NCBI RefSeq assembly: GCF_011174775.1
Contig: NZ_JAANHS010000014.1
Coordinates: forward strand, 1-64,000
Direction: 5' to 3'
Length of the DNA stretch: 64,000 nt
Source of the DNA: Rhodobacter calidifons
GTDB lineage: Bacteria > Pseudomonadota > Alphaproteobacteria > Rhodobacterales > Rhodobacteraceae
Position 1 is the stretch's first letter; every line of letters starts with the position of its first letter. The notes under the pieces are model-generated. The model was given only the letters and a program-made list of their open reading frames with translations. It searched no databases and was not told where the DNA came from. The position numbers and the translations under genes were made by a program. Below are positions 1 through 11,707 of this stretch, piece by piece.

Positions 1-307
1 GCCGATATGCTGCGATTAGACGCCGATGCGCGTCAGACCGCCCGCATATCCCTTCATTCATCACCTTTTCAAAGAGCGAGGACACAAAGCACGCAGCACA
101 CCAGTTTCCTGGCGTAACTGCCACCTTGCATCCAGAAGATTTCGCGGCGTTTCACCCCGCTTCCGATCCCTTCCGGCTTCGTTTCCGCCGCCGTTCCGTT
201 TCGGTGAGGGCGTGTTTAGGCCCTGACTTCGGGGCCCGCAAGCGGAAAATGACAGGATGATGACGATTTTTCTCGGACCCCGCATTTTCCTAATCAAAAT
301 CAGTGTG
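1..307. other. Unassigned 5' edge region, no supported gene
   Basis: About 300 bases with no reading frame that I recognise on either strand. The short open frames here have no family resemblance and no convincing ribosome binding site. A weak GC hairpin (GGCCC near 220, GGGCC near 233) lies close to 3' of the stop of the minus-strand amidohydrolase and might act in termination, but it has no T-run. The segment could be the downstream flank of a gene lying before the window. Confidence 0.4.
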
Positions 308-1969
308 TTAGTCCAGTCCGCCCGCCATGGAGAGCGGGTCGTGCGTCACCCTGCCCCCGGCGATCGTCAGCGCGATTGCGGTCTTGCCCAGCCGCTCGGG
401 CGGAATCGCCTCGATATCGCCGTCGATCAGCACCAGATCGGCCGCCATCCCCGCCTTCAGCACCCCCGTCAGCCCCTCCATATGTGCTGCCCAGGCCCCG
501 CCCGCCGTATAGGCGCGCAAGACCTCCATCAGGCCGACGCGTTCATCCTGACAACCCTCGTAAGGCTGCCGCGTCAGCGCCGCCTGGATGCCGCGCATGA
601 CGCTGACATCCGTCACCGGCCAGTCGCTGGCAAAGGCCAGGTGCGCGCCGTGGTCGGCCAGGGTCTTCGTCAGATAGGCATCCCGCCAACGATCCCGGTG
701 GAAGACGTGCTCCATCGTGGACATCGGGAAGTCCATCGCTCCCGGCGGATGCGGCGGCTGGACGCTGGCCGTGATCCCAAGCGCCCCCAGCCGCGGCACA
801 TCGGCCCGGTCGATCAGCTCGATATGCTCGATCCGATGCCGCAGGTCGGGCCGGTCCGCCGCCTCATAGCCGTCGATCGTCTGCCGCACCGCCCCGTCGC
901 CGATGGCATGGACCGCGATCTGCAAATCGCGGGCCGAAATCGCGCGGCAGATCTCCTTGAACCGCTCGGCCTCGAAAAGGGGCGCCCCGCGCTCGGTCGT
1001 TCCCGGATAGGGATGCAGCATGTAGGCGGTGCGGCTGTCCACCACGCCGTCCATGAACATCTTGACGAAGCCCGAGGTCACCCATTCGCCCTGGAACTCC
1101 GCCGCCATCGCACTGGCCCGGTCCAGTTCGGCCAGCTCCATATGCGGCTTGAAGTGGAACGGCACCTTCACCCGGGCTGTCAGCCGCCCCTCCTCTTCCA
1201 TCTCCTTCAGCAGCACGCAGGTATAGCGGTTGCCGTCCATGTTCACCATGCTGGTGATCCCATGCATCGCGCAATGCGCCAGCCCCGCGGCCACCTTCTC
1301 CTTGTCCTTCGCGCGCTGTGCGGCATCGGGCCAGGGCTCCGGCTCCCCCCCCGTCGCGATCCCCAGCTGCAAGTGCAGATCGCCGGTCAGCGCCAGCACA
1401 GGCGAGAACGCCTCGAACTCCAGCAGCTCCCCCGTCGCCGTGCCGTCCGCGCCCATCACCACCACATGCCCCGGCGGCATCGTCGCCCCATGCAATAGCC
1501 CCGCTGCCTTCAACGCCGCCGTGTTCGCCCAGACCGTGTGGTGATCCGGCGCCATCATCGCGATCGGGCGGTCGGCGATCACCGCGTCCAGATCATGCCG
1601 CGTGACCGGATGGTCGAGGATCTCGTACGCCGCCCCCTGCGCCATCACCAGGGGCAGCCCGGGGTGCTTCGCCGCATAATCCCGGAACAGCCGCGCCAGC
1701 TCCTCGAACCCCGCCACCCCGCCCAGCTGCAACTGCGACAGCTCATTGCCCCCCAGCACCAGATGCAGATGGCTCTCCACGAACCCCGGCAGCAGCGTCC
1801 GCCCCCCTGCATCCACGACCCGTGTCCCCGGCCCCGCCAAGGCCTCCACCTCGGCCCGCCCCCCGACCGCCAGAATGCGCCCGCCCGCGAAGGCCACCGC
1901 CTCGGCCCGGGGCCGCGCCTCGTCCATCGTCAGGACCCTTGCATTGGTGATGATCGTCTCAGGCCGCAT
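308..1969 (-). CDS. Metal-dependent amidohydrolase (YtcJ/amidohydrolase_3 type)
   Basis: A 553-residue hydrolase of the amidohydrolase superfamily. Visible features are the N-terminal beta-sandwich half, the first metal-binding HxH (GFVESHLHL, His67 and His69), a later HRIEHIE segment, and the metal-binding Asp in FASDWPV, followed by the closing beta-sandwich strand. Length and motif order fit the YtcJ-like group, which includes N-substituted formamide deformylases and many enzymes of unknown substrate. No signal peptide is seen, so it is probably cytoplasmic. It lies 69 bp downstream of the ureohydrolase in the same direction, with a dispersed intergenic repeat between them. Both could act on C-N bonds of small nitrogen compounds, but the exact substrate cannot be told from sequence. 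Confidence 0.85.
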   Translation of the reverse strand: MRPETIITNARVLTMDEARPRAEAVAFAGGRILAVGGRAEVEALAGPGTRVVDAGGRTLLPGFVESHLHLVLGGNELSQLQLGGVAGFEELARLFRDYAAKHPGLPLVMAQGAAYEILDHPVTRHDLDAVIADRPIAMMAPDHHTVWANTAALKAAGLLHGATMPPGHVVVMGADGTATGELLEFEAFSPVLALTGDLHLQLGIATGGEPEPWPDAAQRAKDKEKVAAGLAHCAMHGITSMVNMDGNRYTCVLLKEMEEEGRLTARVKVPFHFKPHMELAELDRASAMAAEFQGEWVTSGFVKMFMDGVVDSRTAYMLHPYPGTTERGAPLFEAERFKEICRAISARDLQIAVHAIGDGAVRQTIDGYEAADRPDLRHRIEHIELIDRADVPRLGALGITASVQPPHPPGAMDFPMSTMEHVFHRDRWRDAYLTKTLADHGAHLAFASDWPVTDVSVMRGIQAALTRQPYEGCQDERVGLMEVLRAYTAGGAWAAHMEGLTGVLKAGMAADLVLIDGDIEAIPPERLGKTAIALTIAGGRVTHDPLSMAGGLD

Positions 1970-1978
1970 TCCCCACCC

Positions 1979-2036
1979 TTTTCATCTGTCTCCAAATATC
2001 CCACGGGGGTCCGGGGGTGTGAAACCCCCGGTCCGC
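1979..2036 (+). repeat. Dispersed intergenic repeat, AAATATCC family (copy 1)
   Basis: Begins with a CATCTGTC-TCCAAATATCCC core and continues into a GC-rich inverted repeat (GGGGGTCCGGGGG with CCCCCGGTCC). Almost the same sequence occurs in reverse orientation at 15858-15915, and variants occur at 39643, 53390, 54539, 59157 and 63713. All copies are intergenic. The inverted repeat could form an RNA hairpin between speB and the amidohydrolase gene. Confidence 0.75.
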
Positions 2037-2038
2037 CC

Positions 2039-3004
2039 TCAGCCCCGCGCGACCCGCTCGGCCATCACGCACAGCATCTCGAACATCAGCGAAACCCCCA
2101 GCCAGGCCGTCCCGCCTGACTGGTCAAACGGAGGCGACACCTCCACCAGGTCCGCCCCCACCACATCCAGCCCCCGCAGCCCCTGCGCCACCTGCACGGC
2201 CTGCCAACTGGTCGGCCCGCCCACCTCCGGCGTCCCCGTCCCCGGCGCAAATGCCGGGTCCACGAAGTCGATGTCATAACTCACATAGACCGGCCCCGCG
2301 CCCACGATCTCCCGCGCCTCGGCCATCACATCCTCGGGCCCTCGGGCGTGGAACTCGGCGATGGGGATGATCCTGATCCCGTTGGCCTCGGCAAAGTCCC
2401 GGTCCTCGCGCCCGTAAGCCGTGCCCCTTATGCCGATCAGCACATAGCGCGAAGGCTCGATCAACCCCTCCTCCACCGCCCGGCGGAACGGTGTCCCGTG
2501 ATTATACCGCGAGGTGCCGAAATAGACGTCGTTCAGGTCGGTATGGCTGTCGAACTGGATCAGCCCCACGGGCCGAGCCTTCGCCACCGCCCGCAGGATC
2601 GGCAAGCTGCACAGATGATCCCCGCCCCCCGTCAGCGGCCTGATCCCCGCCGCCACCACCCGCGCATAGAACGCCTCCATCCGCGCCATCGACTCCATCA
2701 GGTCGCCCGGATTGGGCGCCACGTCCCCCAGGTCCGCACAGCGCGCCAGGTCGAACGGAGCCACCCAGGTCGCCCCGTTCACCGCCCGGATCATCGTGGA
2801 CAGGTCGCGCAACTGCCGCGGGCCGTGCCGCGGCCCCGGCCGGTTCGTCGTGCCCCCGTCCCAGGGCGCACCGATCAGCCCGATCTGCACCTCGCCAAAC
2901 CTCGGATGATCGAAGGGCACATGCGGCAGCCGCATGAAGGTCGGCACCCCGGCAAAGCGCGGCAGGTCAAAGCCCGAGACCGGCCGAAAGAAGCTGTCCG
3001 ACAT
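2039..3004 (-). CDS. speB: Agmatinase/guanidino-acid ureohydrolase
   Basis: A 321-residue member of the arginase/agmatinase/ureohydrolase family, which hydrolyses guanidino compounds to urea and an amine with a dinuclear Mn centre. Metal ligands are visible in GGGDHLCSLP (His130), FDSHTD (Asp152, His154, Asp156) and SYDIDFVDP (Asp244, Asp246), followed by the family signature APGTGTPEVGG. The DSHTD form instead of DAHTD is seen in some guanidinobutyrase/guanidinopropionase-like enzymes, so the substrate could be agmatine or another guanidino acid. The ATG at 3004 is chosen because AGGAGG stands 7 bases before it; the frame remains open upstream without a better site. It is divergent from the bactofilin gene. 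Confidence 0.85.
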   Translation of the reverse strand: MSDSFFRPVSGFDLPRFAGVPTFMRLPHVPFDHPRFGEVQIGLIGAPWDGGTTNRPGPRHGPRQLRDLSTMIRAVNGATWVAPFDLARCADLGDVAPNPGDLMESMARMEAFYARVVAAGIRPLTGGGDHLCSLPILRAVAKARPVGLIQFDSHTDLNDVYFGTSRYNHGTPFRRAVEEGLIEPSRYVLIGIRGTAYGREDRDFAEANGIRIIPIAEFHARGPEDVMAEAREIVGAGPVYVSYDIDFVDPAFAPGTGTPEVGGPTSWQAVQVAQGLRGLDVVGADLVEVSPPFDQSGGTAWLGVSLMFEMLCVMAERVARG

Positions 3005-3108
3005 GCATCCCTCCTGATTCCCGGCCATCTGACCAGACCGGCCCCGCCTTGTCAGTGCCGATTGCGACATCCGGCCCGGGGAAACCTGCCACAGGACCAA
3101 CGCAGCCC

Positions 3109-3140
3109 TTGACCCGACTTGCGCCTTCCTTCCTTATCAG
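3109..3140 (+). promoter_or_regulatory. Possible promoter of bactofilin gene
   Basis: A clear TTGACC -35-like hexamer at 3109-3114 in the divergent region, about 55 bases before the bactofilin ATG. The downstream -10 is weak (CCTTAT at spacing 17 or TTATCA at spacing 19), so this is only a candidate. Confidence 0.25.
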
Positions 3141-3168
3141 CCCAACCCCTTTCCCAAGGAAGCCGCGC

Positions 3169-3558
3169 ATGTTCTCCAAGACCTCCGATCCGACCTCCGC
3201 CCCGGCCACGCCCAGCCCGCCGCGTCCCTCGGCCTCGGGATCGAACTCGGCCCGCTCGGTTCTCGGGGCCGACCTGCGCATCACCGGAGAGATCACCTCC
3301 ACCGGCTCGGTCGAGGTGCTGGGCGAGATCGACGGCAACATCACCGCGAACGGCCTGATCATCGGCCAGGAAGGCCGCGTCACAGGCTCGGTCAACGCCC
3401 ATACGGTCGAGGTGAAGGGCAGGTTCGACGGCAAGGTCGCCTGCGAAAGCTTCACGCTCCGCGCCTCGTCGCAGGTCAAGGCCGACGTGACCACCGCCGC
3501 CCTCGTCATCGAAAGCGGCGCGCAGATCGAAGGCCGCTTCCTGAAACCCAAGGCCTGA
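3169..3558 (+). CDS. Bactofilin family cytoskeletal protein
   Basis: A 129-residue protein. About 35 proline/serine-rich residues precede a repetitive beta-helix domain with the spaced pattern VLGADLRITGEI, GSVEVLGEIDGNI and EGRVTGSVNAHTVEVKGRFDGKV, typical of bactofilins. These polymerise without nucleotides and act as membrane-associated scaffolds in cell shape or envelope organisation. The start at 3169 (MFSKTSD) gives a standard bactofilin N-terminus; the frame extends upstream but those residues have no family character. No peptidase M23 gene, a common bactofilin partner, is adjacent. The gene is followed after one base by the enoyl-CoA hydratase gene and is probably cotranscribed with it. 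Confidence 0.88.
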   Translation: MFSKTSDPTSAPATPSPPRPSASGSNSARSVLGADLRITGEITSTGSVEVLGEIDGNITANGLIIGQEGRVTGSVNAHTVEVKGRFDGKVACESFTLRASSQVKADVTTAALVIESGAQIEGRFLKPKA

Positions 3559-3559
3559 G

Positions 3560-4330
3560 GTGAACGCCCGCCTGACCAGAACCGACGCGGAAGGCATCGC
3601 CACGGTCACGCTGGCCTCGCCCGGCACGCTGAACGCGCTGTCCACCGCGATGCTTCAGGATCTTGCCGCGACCTTCGGCCGGATCGCAGCCGATGACAGC
3701 GTCCGCGTGGTGATCCTTGCCGCCGAGGGCAAGGCCTTCTCCGCCGGGCATGACCTGAAAGAGATGCAGTCCTACCGCTCGGCCCCCGATGGCGGCCGCG
3801 CGCAGTTCCAGGCGCTGTTCGACCGCTGCTCGGCCCTGATGCAGCAGATCAGTGCCCTGTCCCAGCCGGTCATCGCCCGGGTCCAGGGCGTCGCCGCCGC
3901 CGCCGGTTGCCAGCTCGCCTGCACCTGCGACCTGATCGTGGCGTCCGAGACCACCCGCTTCGGCGTCAATGGCATCAACCTCGGCCTGTTCTGCTCCACT
4001 CCTGCCGTGGCGCTCTCCCGCCGCCTCGCCCCCGGCGCGGCGTTCGAGCTTCTGACCACGGGCGATTTCCTCTCTGCCCCCCGCGCCCATGCGCTGGGTG
4101 TGGTGAACCGCCTCTCCCCGCCCGACCGGCTGGCCGAGGACACGCGCGCCCTCGCCGCGCAGATCGCCGCCAAGGACCCCGCCGCGATCCGGCTGGGCAA
4201 GCGCGCCTTTCAGGCCCAGCTTGGCCTGCCGCTTGACCAGGCCTACCGCGTCGCGGGCGAAGCCAGCGTCGAAAACGCCCTCCGCCCCGACACGGCCGCG
4301 GGCATTGCCGCCTTCCTCGACCGCCGGTAG
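3560..4330 (+). CDS. Enoyl-CoA hydratase/isomerase family protein
   Basis: A 256-residue crotonase-fold enzyme. The oxyanion-hole segment AFSAGHDLKEM and the second oxyanion region around GVAAAAGCQLACTCDL are evident. The central SETTRFGVNGINLGLFCSTP stretch resembles the ECHDC3-like subgroup more than fatty-acid FadB hydratases. It starts with GTG one base after the bactofilin stop, implying translational coupling. Proposed role is cytoplasmic hydration or isomerisation of an acyl-CoA; the substrate is unknown. It converges with the degenerate transporter that ends at 4339. Confidence 0.85.
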   Translation: MNARLTRTDAEGIATVTLASPGTLNALSTAMLQDLAATFGRIAADDSVRVVILAAEGKAFSAGHDLKEMQSYRSAPDGGRAQFQALFDRCSALMQQISALSQPVIARVQGVAAAAGCQLACTCDLIVASETTRFGVNGINLGLFCSTPAVALSRRLAPGAAFELLTTGDFLSAPRAHALGVVNRLSPPDRLAEDTRALAAQIAAKDPAAIRLGKRAFQAQLGLPLDQAYRVAGEASVENALRPDTAAGIAAFLDRR

Positions 4331-4338
4331 AGGCTGCC

Positions 4339-5128
4339 TCAGACCCCGTCCCTTCGGCGCAGAAGGACCAGCATCAATCCCAGCCCGGTCGCCGCCAGCA
4401 CCAGCACATGGGTCAGCAGCACTCCGGTGTTCAGATAGACCGCCGTGAACCCGCCCGCGATGATCCAGAACGCGGGCTTCCGCAGCGCCGCTTGCAGCCT
4501 TCCCGGCGGGGCCGAAGGCAGGACCATTCCCGCCCGCTCCCGCCGCCGCAACTGCCGCACCGCAACCCGGTTCAGCGGAATGACCAGCACCATCAGCCCG
4601 GCAAAGGCGACCAGCGCCCCCTGCCCGCCCAGGACCTGCCCCAGCCAGTGGCCCAGCGGAAAGGCCAGCGTCCCGGCAAAGCCCGCCACCAGCGTCACCC
4701 GCGTGATCGCCGCCCGCGCGCGATGTCCCAAACGGCGGGTCAGGAAGGCGAAACAGGTCTCATAGAGGCTCCCCGCCTGCGTGACCCCGATGACCGCCCA
4801 CAGGGCAAGCCAACCGGCCAGGCTGTCAACCAGCCCCAGCCCCGCCACCGCCAGCGCCATCACCCCCCGGCAACCCTGTCAGCATCTCGCCGCCCAGGCC
4901 CCGGTCGACCAGCCGCCCGGTGAACGGCGTCAGCCCTGCCATGACAAGGAAGGCGAGCGTCGGCCCCAGTGCCAGAGTTCCCTTCGACCAGCCGGTCGCC
5001 GCCTCAAGATCCGGCAGCAACGCCGGAAAGGAATAATAGCTGCCCGCATAGATCAGCGTCTGCCCGACCGCGAGCAGCCAGACCGCCGCCCCGCCCTTTT
5101 CCGTCGCGCCTGCCACTCCGCCCCCCAT
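4339..5128 (-). pseudogene. Degenerate MFS transporter, frameshifted and internally deleted
   Basis: Two reading frames together resemble an MFS permease. The N-terminal part (from ATG at 5128) has TM1 (WLLAVGQTLIYAGSYYSFPALL), the loop ATGWSKGTLALGP and the motif-A-like GRLVDRGLGGEMLTG. The second frame continues with VMALAVAGLGLV. The frames are separated by one extra G in a run of six (plus-strand C-run at 4863-4868); five would restore one frame. Even when joined, the product is only about 260 residues: after TM7 (FWIIAGGFTAVYLNTGVLL) the sequence passes directly to a terminal hydrophobic stretch and RRRDGV stop, so roughly four helices are missing. I read this as a pseudogene; the frameshift alone could be a sequencing error, the deletion could not. 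Confidence 0.75.
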
Positions 5129-5207
5129 TCGACTTCGTCTCCCCGTCGAAAGGCCGCCTCGCACGGAGGGGAAAGCTCGCCGACAGGCTCGAAGCATCAC
5201 GTCTGTG

Positions 5208-5253
5208 GTTAAGATTTCCTGAACGCCCACGGCCAAGCCATTGAAATCAAAGG
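5208..5253 (+). repeat. AAGCCATTGA intergenic element (copy 1)
   Basis: GGTTAA, then CTGAACGCCCACGGC-CAAGCCATTGAAAT. It matches 39833-39875 and more loosely 63854-63895. In copies 1 and 2 it is followed about 15-25 bases on by an identical 16-base GC palindrome. Confidence 0.6.
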
Positions 5254-5254
5254 C

Positions 5255-5286
5255 TTGGAAAAAGCGCCGCGCGCGGCGCGCGGGCC
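5255..5286 (-). terminator. Rho-independent terminator of the carboxypeptidase gene
   Basis: A perfect 16-base palindrome (GCGCCGCG/CGCGGCGC, 5264-5279) lies 8 bases after the carboxypeptidase stop. On the minus strand it is followed by TTTTT, giving the classical GC hairpin plus U-tract. The same palindrome occurs at 39891-39906 after gph. Confidence 0.7.
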
Positions 5287-5287
5287 C

Positions 5288-6753
5288 TCAGACCCCGTAG
5301 ATCGCCCCGAACTTGGCCTCCAGATAGTCCAGGAGCGGCCCCTCCGACGGCTCGAACCCGCAGGCGCGCCGCACGACATCCCGGGGCTCATAAAGGCCCC
5401 CATGCCGCTGCACCCGCTCCCGCAGCCACCCCGTCGCCGCCGACACGTCCCCGCGCTCCATCTGGCCGTCCAGCCCCGGAATGTCCGCCCGCAGGGCCTT
5501 GACCAGACAGCCCGCATAGACGTTGCCCAGCGTGTAGGTCGGGAAATAGCCGAACAGCCCGCAGGACCAGTGCACGTCCTGCAACATCCCGTTCGAGGGC
5601 CGGTCCACCGCCACCCCGAAATCCGCCCGGAAACGGTCGTTCCAGGCCGCCTCCAGATCCTCGACCTGCAACTCGCCCCGGATCAGCGCCCGTTCCAGAT
5701 CGAAGCGCATCATCACATGCAGGTTGTAGTGGACCTCATCCGCCTCGGTGCGGATATAGCCCGGATGCACCCGGTTCACCGCCTTGTAGAAGGCATCCGC
5801 ATCCGCGATCCCGAAGTCTCCGAAGACCTCGCGCATCCGCCCGAACAGCCATCCGGTGAAGGCGCTGCTGCGGCCCAGCTGGTTCTCGTAGGACCGGCTC
5901 TGGCTCTCATGCACCCCCATGGACACGCCCTGCCCGATCGGCGTCAGCGCATAGCCTGCGTCGATGCCCTGTTCATAGGCCGCGTGGCCGACCTCGTGGA
6001 TCGTGGAATAGAAGCAGTTGAACGGGTCCGTCTCATTCACCCGCGTGGTGATCCGCACGTCGTGGCCCGACCCCGAACTGAACGGATGCACCGCCAGATC
6101 GATCCTCCCCCGCGACCAGTCATAACCGAAGACCGTCGCCAGCTCGCGGCTCAGCGCCAGCTGCGCCTCCTGCGGGAACACCCCCACGACGCCTTTCGGA
6201 GCCTCGGCGCCCAGCACCTTCTCGCGCAAGGCGACCAGCCGGGGCCGCATCGCATCGAACATCGCCGCAATCGCCGCCCCGGTCATCCCCGGCTCATAGT
6301 CGTCGACCAGAGCATCATAGGGATCGCCCCCCGCAGCCAGCGCCGCGCCCTCGGCCCGCTTCAGGTCCACCACCTTGCGCAGGGTCGGCAGAAATCCCGC
6401 CACATCCTCGCGCGACCGGCACTCGGCCCAGACGCCCTGCGCCAGCGACATCGTCGCCGCGATCTCTTCGGCCAGCTTCGCCGGAACCTTCATCGTCCGC
6501 GCATAGGACCGCCGGATCAGCCGCAACTGCGCCTCGCCCACCGCATCGGGGGCCTGCGCCGCCTCCAGCCAGCCCGCGATCCGCGGATCCGTGCGGCGGG
6601 CGTGCAGCACCCCTTCCAGCGCCCCGATCTCCTCGGCCCGCTGCGCTGCGGAGCCCTCAGGCATCACCGTCTCCTGATCCCAGCCGAGCCTGCCTGCGAC
6701 CTGCGCCAGGGCCTCGGTCTGGCGCTGGAACGCCATCAGTTCCTCAAAAGCGC

Positions 6754-6757
<4 letters not shown>
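5288..6757 (-). CDS. Carboxypeptidase M32 (Taq-type metallocarboxypeptidase)
   Basis: A 489-residue zinc metallopeptidase that removes C-terminal residues from peptides. The zinc motif HEVGH lies at residues 254-258 (His254, Glu255, His258), preceded by the family-typical HPFSSGSGHDVRIT segment and followed by AAYEQGID and GVHESQSR, which supplies the third ligand region. The length of about 490 residues is normal and there is no signal peptide, so it is cytoplasmic. The GTG start at 6757 overlaps the ctaA stop by four bases (GTGA), so the two genes are translationally coupled although functionally unrelated. It ends in a strong terminator hairpin. Confidence 0.92.
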
Positions 6758-10210
<3,453 letters not shown>

Positions 10211-10219
10211 GGCGGGCCC

Positions 10220-10263
10220 AAATTCCTTCGAAGGAATTTGCAAAAGTTTTCGAAAACTTTTGC
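10220..10263 (+). repeat. Paired TTCGAA palindromes (copy 1), between proB and proA
   Basis: Two adjacent perfect palindromes: 20 bases at 10220-10239 (core CCTTCGAAGG) and 24 bases at 10240-10263 (core GTTTTCGAAAAC). They start 9 bases after the proB stop and are followed by GCCCC. The same two-palindrome design follows glmS (43828-43875) and moaA (60874-60919). Confidence 0.85.
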
Positions 10264-10288
10264 GCCCCAGTTGAGACGGAGCGAGACG

Positions 10289-11548
10289 ATGGACGGCCAA
10301 TTCACCGACCTGATGACCGAGATCGGCACCAAGGCCCGCGCGGCCGCTGCCGAGCTGGCCTGCGCCTCCTCCGAACGCAAGGCCGCCGCCCTGATCGCCG
10401 CCGCCGATGCCGTCTGGCGCCGCCGTCAGGAAATCTTCGACGCCAATACCCTCGACCTCGACGCCGCCGACCAGCGCGGCATCACGCCCGCGATGCGCGA
10501 CCGGCTGCGGCTGGACGACAGCCGCCTGCGCGGGATCGTCGATGCGCTGCGCCAGATCGCCGAACAGAAGGACCCGGTGGGCCGCATCCTGGCCGAATGG
10601 GACCGCCCGAACGGCCTGCACATCCAGCGCGTCGCCACGCCCCTGGGCGTCGTCGGCGTGATCTACGAATCCCGCCCGAACGTCACCGCCGACGCAGGCG
10701 CGCTCTGCCTCAAATCCGGCAACGTCGTCATCCTGCGCGGTGGGTCGGAAAGTTTCGAGACGTCAGAGGCGATCCATTCCTGCATGCTCGACGGGTTGAA
10801 ATCCGCCAATCTTCCGCCTGCCGCGATCCAGTTCGTCCCCACCCGCGACCGCGAGATGGTGACGGCCATGCTCCAGGCCACGCAATGGATCGACGTGATC
10901 GTCCCCCGGGGCGGCAAGGGCCTTGTCGGCCTTGTGCAGCGCGAGGCGCGCGTCCCGGTCTTTGCGCATCTCGAAGGCATCTGCCACGTCTATGCCGACC
11001 GCGACGCCGACCTGGAAAAGGCCCGCCGCGTGGTGCTGAACGCCAAGACCCGCCGCACCGGCATCTGCGGCGCGGCCGAGTGCCTGCTGATCGACTGGCA
11101 GTTCTATACAAAGCACGGTGGCGTGCTGATCGAGGACCTGCTGAAAGCCGGCGTCGAAGTCCGCACCGAAGGCGAGCTGCTGAAGATTCCCGGCACGAAA
11201 CGCGCCGCGCCGGATGATTTCGGACGCGAATTCCTTGACATGATCATCGCCGCGAAACTGGTGGACGGGGTGGACGAGGCCATCGCCCATATCCGCAGAT
11301 ACGGCAGCCAGCACACCGAGGCGATCCTGACTGAGAACGACGCCACCGCGCAGCGTTTCTTCGACCGGCTGGACAGCGCCATCCTGATGCGCAACGCCTC
11401 GACCCAGTTCGCCGACGGGGGCGAGTTCGGCATGGGCGCGGAAATCGGCATCGCCACCGGCAAAATGCACGCCCGCGGACCCGTGGGGGCCGAACAGCTG
11501 TGCAGCTTCAAGTATCTGGTGACGGGCGACGGGACGATCCGGTCCTGA
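10289..11548 (+). CDS. proA: Gamma-glutamyl phosphate reductase
   Basis: A 419-residue NADPH-dependent enzyme for the second proline step, reducing glutamyl 5-phosphate to glutamate semialdehyde. The aldehyde-dehydrogenase-like fold is evident from [32 protein letters not shown] and the catalytic cysteine region [13 protein letters not shown]. The start at MDGQFTDL (10289) is chosen because an in-frame upstream ATG would place the palindromic repeat inside the coding region and lacks a good ribosome binding site. Third gene of obgE-proB-proA. Confidence 0.95.
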   Translation: MDGQFTDLMTEIGTKARAAAAELACASSERKAAALIAAADAVWRRRQEIFDANTLDLDAADQRGITPAMRDRLRLDDSRLRGIVDALRQIAEQKDPVGRILAEWDRPNGLHIQRVATPLGVVGVIYESRPNVTADAGALCLKSGNVVILRGGSESFETSEAIHSCMLDGLKSANLPPAAIQFVPTRDREMVTAMLQATQWIDVIVPRGGKGLVGLVQREARVPVFAHLEGICHVYADRDADLEKARRVVLNAKTRRTGICGAAECLLIDWQFYTKHGGVLIEDLLKAGVEVRTEGELLKIPGTKRAAPDDFGREFLDMIIAAKLVDGVDEAIAHIRRYGSQHTEAILTENDATAQRFFDRLDSAILMRNASTQFADGGEFGMGAEIGIATGKMHARGPVGAEQLCSFKYLVTGDGTIRS

Positions 11549-11585
11549 GCCCCGCTGCCCCCCGCGCCCCGGGAAGGTCCCCGAC

Positions 11586-11614
11586 TTGACCCGGCCGGCA
11601 ATTTCCGCTATGCG
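11586..11614 (+). promoter_or_regulatory. Candidate sigma-70 promoter of the RNA helicase gene
   Basis: TTGACC (11586-11591), 17-base spacer, TATGCG (11609-11614), about 95 bases before the helicase ATG. This leaves a 5' leader of nearly 90 bases, a common feature of cold- or autoregulated helicase mRNAs. Confidence 0.45.
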
Positions 11615-11707
11615 CCCTGTGCGGCCGTATCAGGCCGAGACGCCGGGGCGCCCGGAAACTTGCGTCCCATCACCCATGCGGTCCGATGCCGCATCCATAG
11701 GACGCTG

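Noticed and set aside
1-307. A small protein of about 66-85 residues at the 5' edge
   Set aside because: Frames in this part show no ribosome binding site, no family similarity and Arg/Pro-rich shadow-like composition.
257-1498. A 413-codon plus-strand frame opposite the amidohydrolase gene
   Set aside because: Antisense to a protein with complete metal-binding motifs; its own translation is Arg/His/Pro-rich and unlike any protein.
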